From: Flavobacterium sp. UBA807
GTDB taxonomy: Bacteria; Bacteroidota; Bacteroidia; Flavobacteriales; Flavobacteriaceae
Length of the DNA stretch: 8,435 bases
NCBI GenBank assembly: GCA_002296885.1
Contig: DBIH01000237.1
Coordinates: 1-8,435 of the forward strand
Reading direction: 5' to 3'
Below, piece after piece: positions 1 to 6,899 of this stretch; the stretch's first letter is position 1; every line of letters begins with the position of its first letter. Below the pieces are notes generated by a model, which was not told the origin of the DNA, made no database searches, and worked only from the letters and a program-made list of their open reading frames with translations. The position numbers and the translations under genes are program-made.

Positions 1-991
1 CTAATAAAGCTCCTAAGTTACTTCCAATGGCTACTTCTACTCCAACATAAGTGAAGATAGCAAGCATTCCCAACACCAACTGTGGATACTGCATTGCTCC
101 CCAACCTTCCGCTTTTTGCTGCGCTGAAGCGTACGAAAACAATATTCCTCCGACAACTATAGCCAAAGCTCCTAAAAGCCAGTTCATTCGGTATTGTTCT
201 AAATTTGCCATTTCAACAGTACTTAAATTTGCGGTATCTATTTGATACGTTTTAAAAATCGGAATAAAACATGCTGCCAGCAGAATAGTCATTACAACTA
301 AAGTTGATAAAGCCTTATTCGCTTTTTCCATCTTCTCATCAGATATTCCTGCCGGTACTTTTTTGGAAAAACAAAATAATCCTGCTGCAGCAATAAATAA
401 CAATCCAACACCAACATATAAAATCACAACTTTACTTAACTCTAAATGTTTGATTTGATCTTCCGATACCGAAGCTGCAGTTCCAAATAAAGCTAAAGCC
501 ACTACAATTGGACCAATTGTTGTTCCAAATGAATTAATTCCGCCACCAAGATTTACCCTGTCTGCACCTGTTTTCGGATTTCCCAATAAAATCGCAAACG
601 GATTTGCCGCTGTTTGTTGCAACGAGAATCCCAGTGCTACAATAAACAATCCTAACAACATTCCCGCATACATATTGGCTTCAACGGCTAAAATCATTGC
701 TCCCGCTCCAAGTGCCGAAAACAACAATCCATAAACAATACTTTTTTTATAACCCCATTGCCCAACAATGTCTTTTCCAGTACTGTTACCAAAGGCAAAA
801 AGCAACAAAGCACCAACGTAATATGCTGTATAAAATGCAAAGTCTACTAATTGTGATTGAAACTGATCGAGGGAAAAATAACTTTTACAAAAAGGAATGA
901 AAATACTATTTCCTGCAGCTATAAAACCCCAAAAGAAGAAAACGGTAATCAGGGTATAAAGTGCCGGATAATTGGTTTTAGTTGTACTCAT
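1..991 (-). CDS. FHS-family sugar MFS permease (FucP/GluP-like), 3' end cut by window edge
   Basis: This is an inner-membrane sugar importer of the major facilitator superfamily. The minus strand reads open from ATG at 991-989 for 330 codons to the left edge with no stop, so the C-terminus lies outside. The N-terminal half shows the fucose/glucose/galactose (FHS) pattern: a first helix with FFFWGFIAAGN (residues 18-28), an IFIPF stretch, then QQTAANPFAILLGNP (125-139) and GGGINSFG (149-156). Several hydrophobic helices follow. Aligned from memory with E. coli FucP, Asn162 corresponds to Asn153, but the proton-coupling residues Asp46 and Glu135 correspond to Ser29 and Gln126. Glucose rather than fucose is the likely substrate, because the gene starts 12 bp after the stop of an alpha-glucosidase gene and is probably co-transcribed with it. 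Family assignment is firm; substrate is inferred. Confidence 0.88.
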   Translation of the reverse strand, partial: MSTTKTNYPALYTLITVFFFWGFIAAGNSIFIPFCKSYFSLDQFQSQLVDFAFYTAYYVGALLLFAFGNSTGKDIVGQWGYKKSIVYGLLFSALGAGAMILAVEANMYAGMLLGLFIVALGFSLQQTAANPFAILLGNPKTGADRVNLGGGINSFGTTIGPIVVALALFGTAASVSEDQIKHLELSKVVILYVGVGLLFIAAAGLFCFSKKVPAGISDEKMEKANKALSTLVVMTILLAACFIPIFKTYQIDTANLSTVEMANLEQYRMNWLLGALAIVVGGILFSYASAQQKAEGWGAMQYPQLVLGMLAIFTYVGVEVAIGSNLGALL

Positions 992-1003
992 ATAATATAA
1001 TGG

Positions 1004-3106
1004 TTAGTTAATTGGTTTAAAAGAAATAGCAGTTCCTCCGCCTGGAGCTAAATGTAATTTTATTTTTGATTTTGAAGTGACCTGAATAGTTTTTATAGTA
1101 TATGCCATTGGATTTTTTTGCCAGTCGGCATCTTTTGCATCTTCATAAATAGTGGCCGTATATTTTTTGTTTGGCGAAAGGAAATCCAGTCTTATTTCAG
1201 TATCTCTGGCGTTTTCATCAGTGATTGCACCCAAAAACCAATTTTCGGAATGTTTGTCTTTTCGCGCTACCGTTAAATAATCACCAGGTTCTGCTTCAAG
1301 ATACTTGCTTTCCTGCCAATCATCGGCGACGTCTCTTATAAACTGAAATGCATCCAAATGTTTTTCATAATTTTCAGGCAGGTCAGCTGCCATCTGTAAA
1401 GGCGAATACATCGTTACATACAATGCCAATTGCTTAGTTAGAGTCGTATGCACCTGCTCTTTTTTCTTTGGGTCATAAACGCTCATTTTGATTTCAAAAA
1501 TTCCCGGAGTATAATCCATAGGTCCCCCAAGAAGTCTTGTAAAAGGTAAAATGGTTTCGTGCATTGGTGGATTTCCAACACTCCACGCGTTGAACTCATT
1601 TCCTCTTGCCGCTTCAGCCGCAATGTAGTTTGGATAGGTTCTGCCATATCCCGTCGGGCGTGAACTTTCATGCGAATTAATCATCAGCTTGTTTTCAGCC
1701 ATACGTTGCGCCACATAGTTGTAATGATTCACCATAGTTTGTCCGTCATGGAATTCACCACGCGGAATTATTCTTCCCACATATCCCGATTTCGCTGCAG
1801 GATAACCATACTTTTTCATCAACTCCATTGCACGGTCTAAATGCCTTTCGTAATTCGCAACCGAACCAGAAGTTTCGTGATGCATAATCATTTTGATTCC
1901 TTTTGATTTAGCATAATCATTTACTGTTTTCAAATCAAAATCGGGATAAGGTGTAGTGAAATCAAATACATTTTCTTTCCAATTGCCAAACCAATCTTCC
2001 CAACCTACGTTCCAGCCTTCAACCAAAACTCCGTCGAAGCCATATTTGGCAGCGAAGTCTATATACCTTTTTGCGTTTTCAGTAGTAGCTCCGTGTTTGC
2101 CTGTCGGTTTCAATTCACCGTCGGCAGCGTTTTGCGCATTCTGTGAACCTGCATAATCCCAGGTCGATTTACCAACGTGCATTTCCCACCAAATCCCAAC
2201 ATATTTCATTGGTTTTATCCACGAAGTATCGGTTATTTTTGATGGTTCGTTTAAATTCAAAATCATTTTTGAACTCACAATATCACGCGCATCATCGCTG
2301 ACCATAATTGTCCGCCAAGGAGAAACACATGGTGTTTGAAGATAAGCCTTATCGCCTATGGCATTCGGAACCAAATGTGATTTCAGTTTGAATTCATTTG
2401 GCATCAAATCCAAATGCATAACCGGATAGTTCACCACTGCCGCCTCAAAAATATTCATATAGATTCCATCAGCAGATTTCATCATCAATGGCGATTGGAT
2501 AACGTATTTTCCTGCTATTGATTTCAATCCGATTCCGTTATTCCTGTCAATATTATCGGTGTTGACTTCGGAAAGTTTGGTTTCCATATAGGGATATTCC
2601 TGACTGTCAAAATCTCCGGGAAGCCAGAAGGTTTTGTGATCACCGGTCAGATTAAATTCCGACACTTCATCTGAAATGATAAAATAATTCAGATTAGGTT
2701 GTTTCGGAAAATCATACCGAAAAGCTACACCTTCATCAAAAACCCTGAAGATAATATTCAACCTTCTTCCTGTGGCTTTTTGGCTAAGGGCAAATATGCT
2801 TTCGTTGTATACATTCTTAATAGTAGATTGCTCTCCCAAAACGGGTTGCCACGATTTATCAATATTTTTCCAATTTCCAACACTATCAATTCTAAAGCCC
2901 GAAGTCAAATCGCCTCCTTCTTTTAATTTGATTCCAAGGGAACTGGCTTTGATAATTGGTTTGTCCTTATATGAAACCTCATAAATTGGTTTTCCGTCGG
3001 TTGACAATGAAAATTTAAGTGCAATTTCTTTTAATGGTGATTGCACACTTTGCGCAGATAATTGTAATCCGACAAATAGTAATCCGAAGAGTGATATTCT
3101 TTTCAT
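1004..3106 (-). CDS. Glycoside hydrolase family 97 alpha-glucosidase, SusB-like, inverting type
   Basis: This 700-residue exported enzyme releases glucose from the non-reducing ends of alpha-glucosides such as malto-oligosaccharides. It has a type I signal peptide (MKRISLFGLLFVGLQLSAQS), an N-terminal beta-sandwich to about residue 275, a (beta/alpha)8 catalytic barrel at about 300-580, and a C-terminal beta domain, as in Bacteroides SusB. Glutamates characteristic of the inverting GH97 group are present: Glu363 (VEGWN), Glu411 (HHET), Glu480 (SHESSRPTG), Glu498 (AAEAARG) and Glu504 (RGNEF). Their mutual spacing equals that of SusB Glu391, 439, 508, 526 and 532 (constant offset of 28), so the general acid (504), general bases (411, 480) and calcium ligands are intact. 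Glu170 (QEYPY) is a candidate for the remaining calcium ligand. The ATG at 3106 is followed directly by the signal peptide. It is first in an operon with the permease downstream. Confidence 0.95.
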   Translation of the reverse strand: MKRISLFGLLFVGLQLSAQSVQSPLKEIALKFSLSTDGKPIYEVSYKDKPIIKASSLGIKLKEGGDLTSGFRIDSVGNWKNIDKSWQPVLGEQSTIKNVYNESIFALSQKATGRRLNIIFRVFDEGVAFRYDFPKQPNLNYFIISDEVSEFNLTGDHKTFWLPGDFDSQEYPYMETKLSEVNTDNIDRNNGIGLKSIAGKYVIQSPLMMKSADGIYMNIFEAAVVNYPVMHLDLMPNEFKLKSHLVPNAIGDKAYLQTPCVSPWRTIMVSDDARDIVSSKMILNLNEPSKITDTSWIKPMKYVGIWWEMHVGKSTWDYAGSQNAQNAADGELKPTGKHGATTENAKRYIDFAAKYGFDGVLVEGWNVGWEDWFGNWKENVFDFTTPYPDFDLKTVNDYAKSKGIKMIMHHETSGSVANYERHLDRAMELMKKYGYPAAKSGYVGRIIPRGEFHDGQTMVNHYNYVAQRMAENKLMINSHESSRPTGYGRTYPNYIAAEAARGNEFNAWSVGNPPMHETILPFTRLLGGPMDYTPGIFEIKMSVYDPKKKEQVHTTLTKQLALYVTMYSPLQMAADLPENYEKHLDAFQFIRDVADDWQESKYLEAEPGDYLTVARKDKHSENWFLGAITDENARDTEIRLDFLSPNKKYTATIYEDAKDADWQKNPMAYTIKTIQVTSKSKIKLHLAPGGGTAISFKPIN

Positions 3107-3122
3107 TGAAATTTAATTTTGC

Positions 3123-3152
3123 TAAATATAACAACTTTTTAAAAATAAAAAA
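3123..3152 (-). promoter_or_regulatory. Putative Bacteroidota-type promoter of the GH97 operon
   Basis: Read on the minus strand, TATATTTA (complement of 3123-3130) is one base from the Bacteroidota -7 consensus TAnnTTTG and lies 16 nt before the GH97 ATG. A TTTT at the complement of 3149-3152, 18 nt upstream, is a weak -33 element. It sits in the U-tract of the preceding terminator. The geometry matches the better promoter at 4761-4790. Confidence 0.35.
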
Positions 3153-3171
3153 TCCCGAGCGAGTCGGGATT
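3141..3171 (-). terminator. Intrinsic terminator of the saccharopine/alanine dehydrogenase-like gene
   Basis: On the minus strand an 8-bp perfect stem (AATCCCGA / TCGGGATT, at 3164-3171 and 3151-3158) with a 5-nt loop is followed by TTTTATTTTT (complement of 3141-3150). No T-run follows on the plus strand, so it acts in the minus direction only. It ends the transcript of the gene at 3203-4420 and separates it from the GH97 operon. Confidence 0.88.
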
Positions 3172-3202
3172 ATCATATAGTTATTAACTTAAGAGATATG
3201 TA

Positions 3203-4420
3203 TTAACTGTGAACGCCATTTCCTTCAACATAGTCCTGAAGATATTCGAAGCGAGGTGTTAGTTTTCCATTTTCTGTAATCTTAGCACGTTGTAGGATTC
3301 CGTCTTTATCACCATTGAAAAATGCCGGAATAACATGCTTCATAAACATTTCACCAAAACCTTCGCTGGCGTCTTTTGGCAATTCGCAAGGCAGATTATC
3401 GACAGACATTACCAAAATAGCTCCGGGATGGGTGTATGGAACTTCTTCACCAGTGCTCGGTAGGTAGCCAAAAAACGGATCGGCTATTGTTGATGCTTTA
3501 ATTGTACAGGCAATCGGTCCGTCAACATCACAGGAAATATCGGCAACTACCTTTATTTTATTATCAGCAGCATTTAGCATTTCACGGGTTAGGATATCGG
3601 GAGAACCATTAGCATGGAAGTGTCCGGCCATGAAAATATCGGCAACTTTCGTGAAACGCTCAAAGTCTGAAATATAAGCTTCAGGATGCTCGTAGAAATC
3701 TTTGTTGCTGTCAGCTTTTGTTCCGTCAATTCTCTTATTATAATCTAAAACATCAATCTGAGTATAAACCGGTTGTGTGTAAATTTTATTCAAGAAATCA
3801 TCAGGCGAAACCTGTTTCAGTTTCATTCCGTCAAGGATTTCCTTCGCTCCCATTCCAACCTTTCCATGTCCGGTTAAAACAATTTTAATATTTGGCAAAA
3901 TCTGTCTTTTCAAACGAACCACCAAATCTTCTTTGGTTTGCAGCGTTTCAGCTTTAGCAATAGTGAACAAATCGTATTTGATTCCGAATGCCCTGAAACC
4001 ATTGTAAGCACCCACAATTCCGGCATAACGTCCAAAACCAATGAGCCTTTTGTTGTTAGCATCAACAATCGTTTCATGGTCATACAATTCTATGTTCTTA
4101 TCCAAAATCGCCTGTAACAATTTTCTATTGTGCGCCTGCTTTTTAATTGTATGTGAAAAGAAAAAGTATTTCTTGTTTGGAATCAGATAATCAACCGGAA
4201 TTTCTTTTACGCCAAAGAAAACATCGCAATCCGAAATATCATCAGCTACTTCAATTCCAAGGTTTCTATACGCATCATCATTAAAAACCCTGATATCAGA
4301 ACTTTCAACTTTAATGACGGCTTCGGGATGTTCGTTTTTCAAACGGACTAATTCTTCAGGAGTAAAGACTACTCTTCTGTCAGGTGGATTTTTTCTTTCT
4401 TTTATGATTCCAAATTTCAT
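3203..4420 (-). CDS. Saccharopine dehydrogenase (lysine-forming) / alanine dehydrogenase superfamily oxidoreductase
   Basis: This is a 405-residue soluble NAD(P)-dependent oxidoreductase of the AlaDH/PNT superfamily. The N-terminal substrate domain contains GVKEIP (residues 70-75) and FFFSHTIKKQ (86-95); Lys72 and His90 correspond to the catalytic Lys77 and His96 of yeast Lys1. The Rossmann domain carries TGHGKVGMGA (183-192), a GxGxxGxG dinucleotide-binding loop. The C-terminal part (ADISCDVDGPI at 293-303, SVDNLPCELP at 339-348, SEGFGEMF at 352-359) resembles the lysine-ketoglutarate reductase half of eukaryotic AASS more than it resembles bacterial alanine dehydrogenase. The likely reaction is interconversion of lysine plus 2-oxoglutarate with saccharopine. 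No saccharopine dehydrogenase (glutamate-forming) partner is visible in the window. It stands alone between a terminator and a long upstream spacer. Superfamily is secure; the precise substrate is less so. Confidence 0.82.
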   Translation of the reverse strand: MKFGIIKERKNPPDRRVVFTPEELVRLKNEHPEAVIKVESSDIRVFNDDAYRNLGIEVADDISDCDVFFGVKEIPVDYLIPNKKYFFFSHTIKKQAHNRKLLQAILDKNIELYDHETIVDANNKRLIGFGRYAGIVGAYNGFRAFGIKYDLFTIAKAETLQTKEDLVVRLKRQILPNIKIVLTGHGKVGMGAKEILDGMKLKQVSPDDFLNKIYTQPVYTQIDVLDYNKRIDGTKADSNKDFYEHPEAYISDFERFTKVADIFMAGHFHANGSPDILTREMLNAADNKIKVVADISCDVDGPIACTIKASTIADPFFGYLPSTGEEVPYTHPGAILVMSVDNLPCELPKDASEGFGEMFMKHVIPAFFNGDKDGILQRAKITENGKLTPRFEYLQDYVEGNGVHS

Positions 4421-4486
4421 CTGTCTTTTTTATTGATTTTAATAGGTCAGATGTAACGCCTTTCATTCTCTATTTTCTGAGGAAAA

Positions 4487-4533
4487 TTATTTTGGGCGTT
4501 TCATCATTGGGGAATTTTATTTTGACGCCAAAA
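4487..4533. promoter_or_regulatory. Paired TTATTTTG direct repeats with inverted GGCGT arms; possible operator
   Basis: TTATTTTG occurs at 4487-4494 and again at 4517-4524, exactly 30 bp apart (about three helical turns). The stretch also holds TTTTGGGCGT (4490-4499) facing ACGCCAAAA (4525-4533), an imperfect inverted repeat. It lies 67-113 bp upstream of the dehydrogenase start, within the 4421-4610 spacer where its promoter should be. I could not place a convincing -33/-7 pair for that gene, so an operator role is only a possibility. Confidence 0.2.
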
Positions 4534-4610
4534 GTAATCGTAACGAAATCGATTTCAAAGCTTTTTTTGAAAAATAACGCATGCTTTTCATTTTTAGTAA
4601 TTTGCACTAA

Positions 4611-4682
4611 AACCCTATTGTAGGGTTGCTTCCGGCATGTTTGATGAACTAAAGTTCACATACCTGAAGCCCACTGGGCTTC
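4611..4682. repeat. Nested multi-hairpin element (possible REP/MITE-like repeat)
   Basis: Three palindromes are packed into 72 bp. The first is AACCCTA-TTG-TAGGGTT (4611-4627, 7-bp perfect stem). The second is a bulged hairpin whose outer 13-bp arms, GCTTCCGGCATGT (4628-4640) and ACATACCTGAAGC (4658-4670), pair with two mismatches around an inner GAAC-TAAA-GTTC. The third is GAAGCCC-ACT-GGGCTTC (4666-4682, 7-bp perfect stem). The second and third share 4666-4670, so they are mutually exclusive. No T-run follows any of them on either strand, so they are not ordinary terminators. The block lies upstream of the likely promoter at 4761-4790 and so is not in that gene's mRNA leader. It is more GC-rich than the surrounding spacer. 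Confidence 0.6.
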
Positions 4683-4694
4683 CTCCTCTTAATA

Positions 4695-4729
4695 TCACAC
4701 GAGCAAAGCGACTGTCGAAGGAAATGTGA
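4695..4729. repeat. Palindromic REP-like stretch
   Basis: TCACA (4695-4699) and TGTGA (4725-4729) bracket a segment containing the small palindrome CGA-CTG-TCG (4709-4717). Read on the minus strand, the core CCTTCGACAGTCGC (complement of 4708-4721) resembles the CTTCGACA-GCTCAG-type short repeats seen in many bacterial genomes. That resemblance is from memory. It directly follows the nested hairpin block and may be part of the same repeat unit. Confidence 0.35.
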
Positions 4730-4760
4730 ATAAACTGTTGATAGCTTTCCAAAAAAGTAA

Positions 4761-4790
4761 TTTTAAACCTTTGTTGAATACTTATATTTG
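4761..4790 (+). promoter_or_regulatory. Bacteroidota-type promoter for the five-gene plus-strand cluster
   Basis: TATATTTG at 4783-4790 is an exact match to the -7 consensus TAnnTTTG. TTTT at 4761-4764, 18 nt upstream, is an imperfect -33 (consensus TTTG). Transcription would start near 4797, about 12 nt before the ATG at 4809. The box overlaps a potential TTG start at 4788, which argues against that start being used. Confidence 0.55.
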
Positions 4791-4808
4791 TGTTTCAATA
4801 CTTTTATA

Positions 4809-6008
4809 ATGACATCAAAAATTTCCCTATATACTACCCAATTATTAGCCATTATTCTGCTTACCGTTTCCTGTTCAAAACAGGAAAAGACTGAGGACGG
4901 AATCGTTAAAGTGAATAAAGACGGGCTTCCGGTGATGATGCCTCTGCAGGAAGAAATGCCCAAACTTACAGCCGCTTTTATCAATGACAAGAAATATGGC
5001 GTAAGCCGTTATTTTGAAAAGACATGGTCGGAGAAAAATGATAATGTAGCTTTTTTGGTTGCCAAAAACGGCCAGATTATCTATGAAAACTATATGGGTT
5101 TCGCCAATAAGAGAACCGGCGAAATGATAACCAAAGATACACCTTTGCACATTGCTTCTGTTAGTAAAGTACTGACTTCAACTGCTATATTGATGTTGGT
5201 TGATGCCAAGAAAATAAAACTCGACCAAAAGGTAAATACCATCATCGACAACTTTCCTTATCCTGATGTGACAATCCAAACATTGCTTAACCACAGAAGC
5301 GGCATGAGGAATTATGCTTACTTTACTTCTGAAAATAACAATTGGGACAAAACCCAAACCCTGACAAACGAAGACATCGTTAAGGTAATGGTTGACAAAA
5401 ATATACAACTGGAAACCAAAACCGATACCCACTTCAGCTACTGCAACACCAATTACGCAATGCTTGCGCTGATTATTGAAAAAGTAACCGGCTTAAAATA
5501 TCCTGAAGCGATGAAGGAAATGATATTCCAGCCGCTTGGTATGACTGATACTTTTGTTTTTGACATTAACAAAGATCGTAATATGATAGCCCCGTCTTAT
5601 AGAGGCAATATGGAAATTGCCATTGATTACCTTGACGGAATTTATGGTGATAAGAACATTTATTCGACACCAAGGGATTTGCTCAAATTTGACAAAGCAC
5701 GTTATGCTCCGTTTTTCCTAAACCCTGATTTGATTAAAAAAATCTATCAGGGATACAGTTATGAAAGCAAAGGAACCCGCAATTATGGTTTGGGTGTAAG
5801 GATGATGGAGTTTGATAAAGGTGAACCTTTCTACTACCACAATGGCTGGTGGCATGGCAATACTTCTTCATTCATTACTTTGAGAAAAGAAAAAGTAAGC
5901 ATCATCGTGTTATCAAATAAGTTTACCAAAAAGACTTATCAAACTAAAAGACTTGCTGCGCTCTTTGGCGATTATCCGTTTAAGCTGAATGACGATGGCG
6001 AGGAATAA
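4809..6008 (+). CDS. Lipoprotein serine hydrolase, beta-lactamase/PBP4-like family
   Basis: This is a 399-residue envelope serine hydrolase with the class C beta-lactamase / D-Ala-D-Ala carboxypeptidase fold. All three active-site motifs are present: SVSK at 117-120 (nucleophile Ser117, Lys120), YCN at 211-213, and HNG at 344-346 in place of KTG, as common in the esterase/peptidase-like branch. The N-terminus has a lipoprotein signal with lipobox TVSC, giving acylated Cys22. The residues after Cys (SKQEK) are not a clear surface-export signal, so it is probably periplasm-facing. I chose ATG 4809 over the in-frame TTG at 4788 because the TTG falls within the -7 promoter box and the ATG puts the signal peptide at the true N-terminus. 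The substrate is unknown; a cell-wall peptide, ester or amide is plausible. It is the first gene of the cluster, and the next gene starts 25 bp after its stop or overlaps it. Confidence 0.92.
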   Translation: MTSKISLYTTQLLAIILLTVSCSKQEKTEDGIVKVNKDGLPVMMPLQEEMPKLTAAFINDKKYGVSRYFEKTWSEKNDNVAFLVAKNGQIIYENYMGFANKRTGEMITKDTPLHIASVSKVLTSTAILMLVDAKKIKLDQKVNTIIDNFPYPDVTIQTLLNHRSGMRNYAYFTSENNNWDKTQTLTNEDIVKVMVDKNIQLETKTDTHFSYCNTNYAMLALIIEKVTGLKYPEAMKEMIFQPLGMTDTFVFDINKDRNMIAPSYRGNMEIAIDYLDGIYGDKNIYSTPRDLLKFDKARYAPFFLNPDLIKKIYQGYSYESKGTRNYGLGVRMMEFDKGEPFYYHNGWWHGNTSSFITLRKEKVSIIVLSNKFTKKTYQTKRLAALFGDYPFKLNDDGEE

Positions 6009-6033
6009 AATCCAAAAAACCAGTAGCCTACAA

Positions 6034-6510
6034 ATGAAATTGAATATTATTAAATATTTTACCATTGCGTCAAGCTTAACAGTTTTAGTTATATCACTTA
6101 CTAAAAATGCAGTTACAATTGATTATCAAGGGGTAAAACACGTACCTTCTCTCAATTATTTTCTCATGGGAGGCACTGCTTTTTTAGGTGGCGGTCTGTT
6201 TGAAGAGATTATATGGTTAGCAAATCCGCTTTGTTTGGTTGCTATTTTCCTTTTAATCTATAACAATAAAAGTGCAAAATTATTTTCGATAATAGCATTA
6301 GTACTAGCTGCTTCTTTTTCGACTTGGAAAGAACTACTTGGCGCAGAAAGCGGTGCAATGGCTGAAATAATAGCTTTTGAATCAGGGTATTTTTTATGGG
6401 TATTGAGCATCGTTATTTTAACAACCGGAACATTTCTTTATTTTAAAATTGGTGGAGCCGAATTGGCAAATCAAAATAAATTCCAATTTAAAAAGCCGAG
6501 GATATTTTAG
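6034..6510 (+). CDS. Small four-helix integral membrane protein, unknown function
   Basis: This is a 158-residue hydrophobic protein that I do not recognise. Predicted helices lie at about residues 8-22, 57-76, 82-96 and 117-137. The loop between helices 1 and 2 has a Gly-rich stretch with FEEIIWLANP (56-65), and an acidic segment (KELLGAESGAMAE) precedes the last helix. The C-terminal tail is basic. The start is ambiguous: ATG 5989 adds 15 mostly polar residues and overlaps the hydrolase gene by 20 bp, while ATG 6034 begins MKLNIIKYF directly before the first helix. I prefer 6034. The stop lies 8 bp before the next gene, so co-transcription is very likely. Codon use is visibly more AT-rich than in the preceding hydrolase gene. 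Confidence 0.75.
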   Translation: MKLNIIKYFTIASSLTVLVISLTKNAVTIDYQGVKHVPSLNYFLMGGTAFLGGGLFEEIIWLANPLCLVAIFLLIYNNKSAKLFSIIALVLAASFSTWKELLGAESGAMAEIIAFESGYFLWVLSIVILTTGTFLYFKIGGAELANQNKFQFKKPRIF

Positions 6511-6518
6511 GTTCTGAT

Positions 6519-6899
6519 ATGTTCAAATTCAACAAGACATACTTTTTACTATTTACTTTTATTTTTAATATTGAAGTACTGATTGCACTATATGTTCACG
6601 ATACCATCATCAGACCTTATGTTGGCGATGTGTTGGTGGTCATACTAATTTATTGCTTTATTAAAGCATTTTTAAATACAAAAGTTTTACCAACAGCCAT
6701 TGCTGTATTGCTGTTTTCCTTTGGGGTTGAAATGCTTCAATATTTGAATGTTGTAGAAAAACTTGGGTTACAGGATTCAAAAATTGCAAGAACCGTCATC
6801 GGAACAAACTTTTCCTGGATGGATATCCTAACTTATATTGTCGGAATTATTATTGTCCTCTCTGTTGAGAAAATAAGGCAAAAATCAAAAATATTATGA
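6519..6899 (+). CDS. DUF2809 family membrane protein
   Basis: This is a 126-residue protein matching the DUF2809 pattern: a four-helix membrane protein with helices at about 8-25, 37-52, 57-74 and 101-116. Typical features are a first helix ending near HDxxIRPYVGDVL (residues 27-39), FSFGVEMLQY (66-75) at the end of the third helix, and the conserved loop ARTVIGTNFSWMD (90-102) before the fourth. The family has no established biochemical role that I can state. The stop overlaps the next start as ATGA (6896-6899), so translation of the following protease gene is probably coupled to it. Confidence 0.85.
   Translation: MFKFNKTYFLLFTFIFNIEVLIALYVHDTIIRPYVGDVLVVILIYCFIKAFLNTKVLPTAIAVLLFSFGVEMLQYLNVVEKLGLQDSKIARTVIGTNFSWMDILTYIVGIIIVLSVEKIRQKSKIL

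Noticed and set aside
697..900. Open frame of 67 codons on the plus strand
   Set aside because: It lies inside the antisense of the sugar permease, has no recognisable features, and the minus-strand frame has clear family motifs.
4482..4489. TAATTTTC on the minus strand as the -7 box of the dehydrogenase gene
   Set aside because: It misses the final G of TAnnTTTG and has no -33-like T-run at the right distance (CCCA lies there).
4611..4682. Integron attC site
   Set aside because: The bulged stem is suggestive, but the terminal RYYYAAC and GTTRRRY boxes are not at the ends of the pairing arms, and no integrase or cassette-like gene array is present.
4611..4730. Retron non-coding RNA or riboswitch for the serine hydrolase
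   Set aside because: No reverse transcriptase gene is nearby, and the block ends about 65 bp upstream of the predicted transcription start of the hydrolase gene.
4788..4808. TTG start extending the serine hydrolase by seven residues
   Set aside because: The codon sits in the -7 promoter box and the extension would displace the lipoprotein signal from the N-terminus.
4763..5150. Minus-strand open frames of 75 and 91 codons
   Set aside because: Both are antisense to the start of the serine hydrolase, which has its signal peptide and catalytic motifs in the plus-strand frame.
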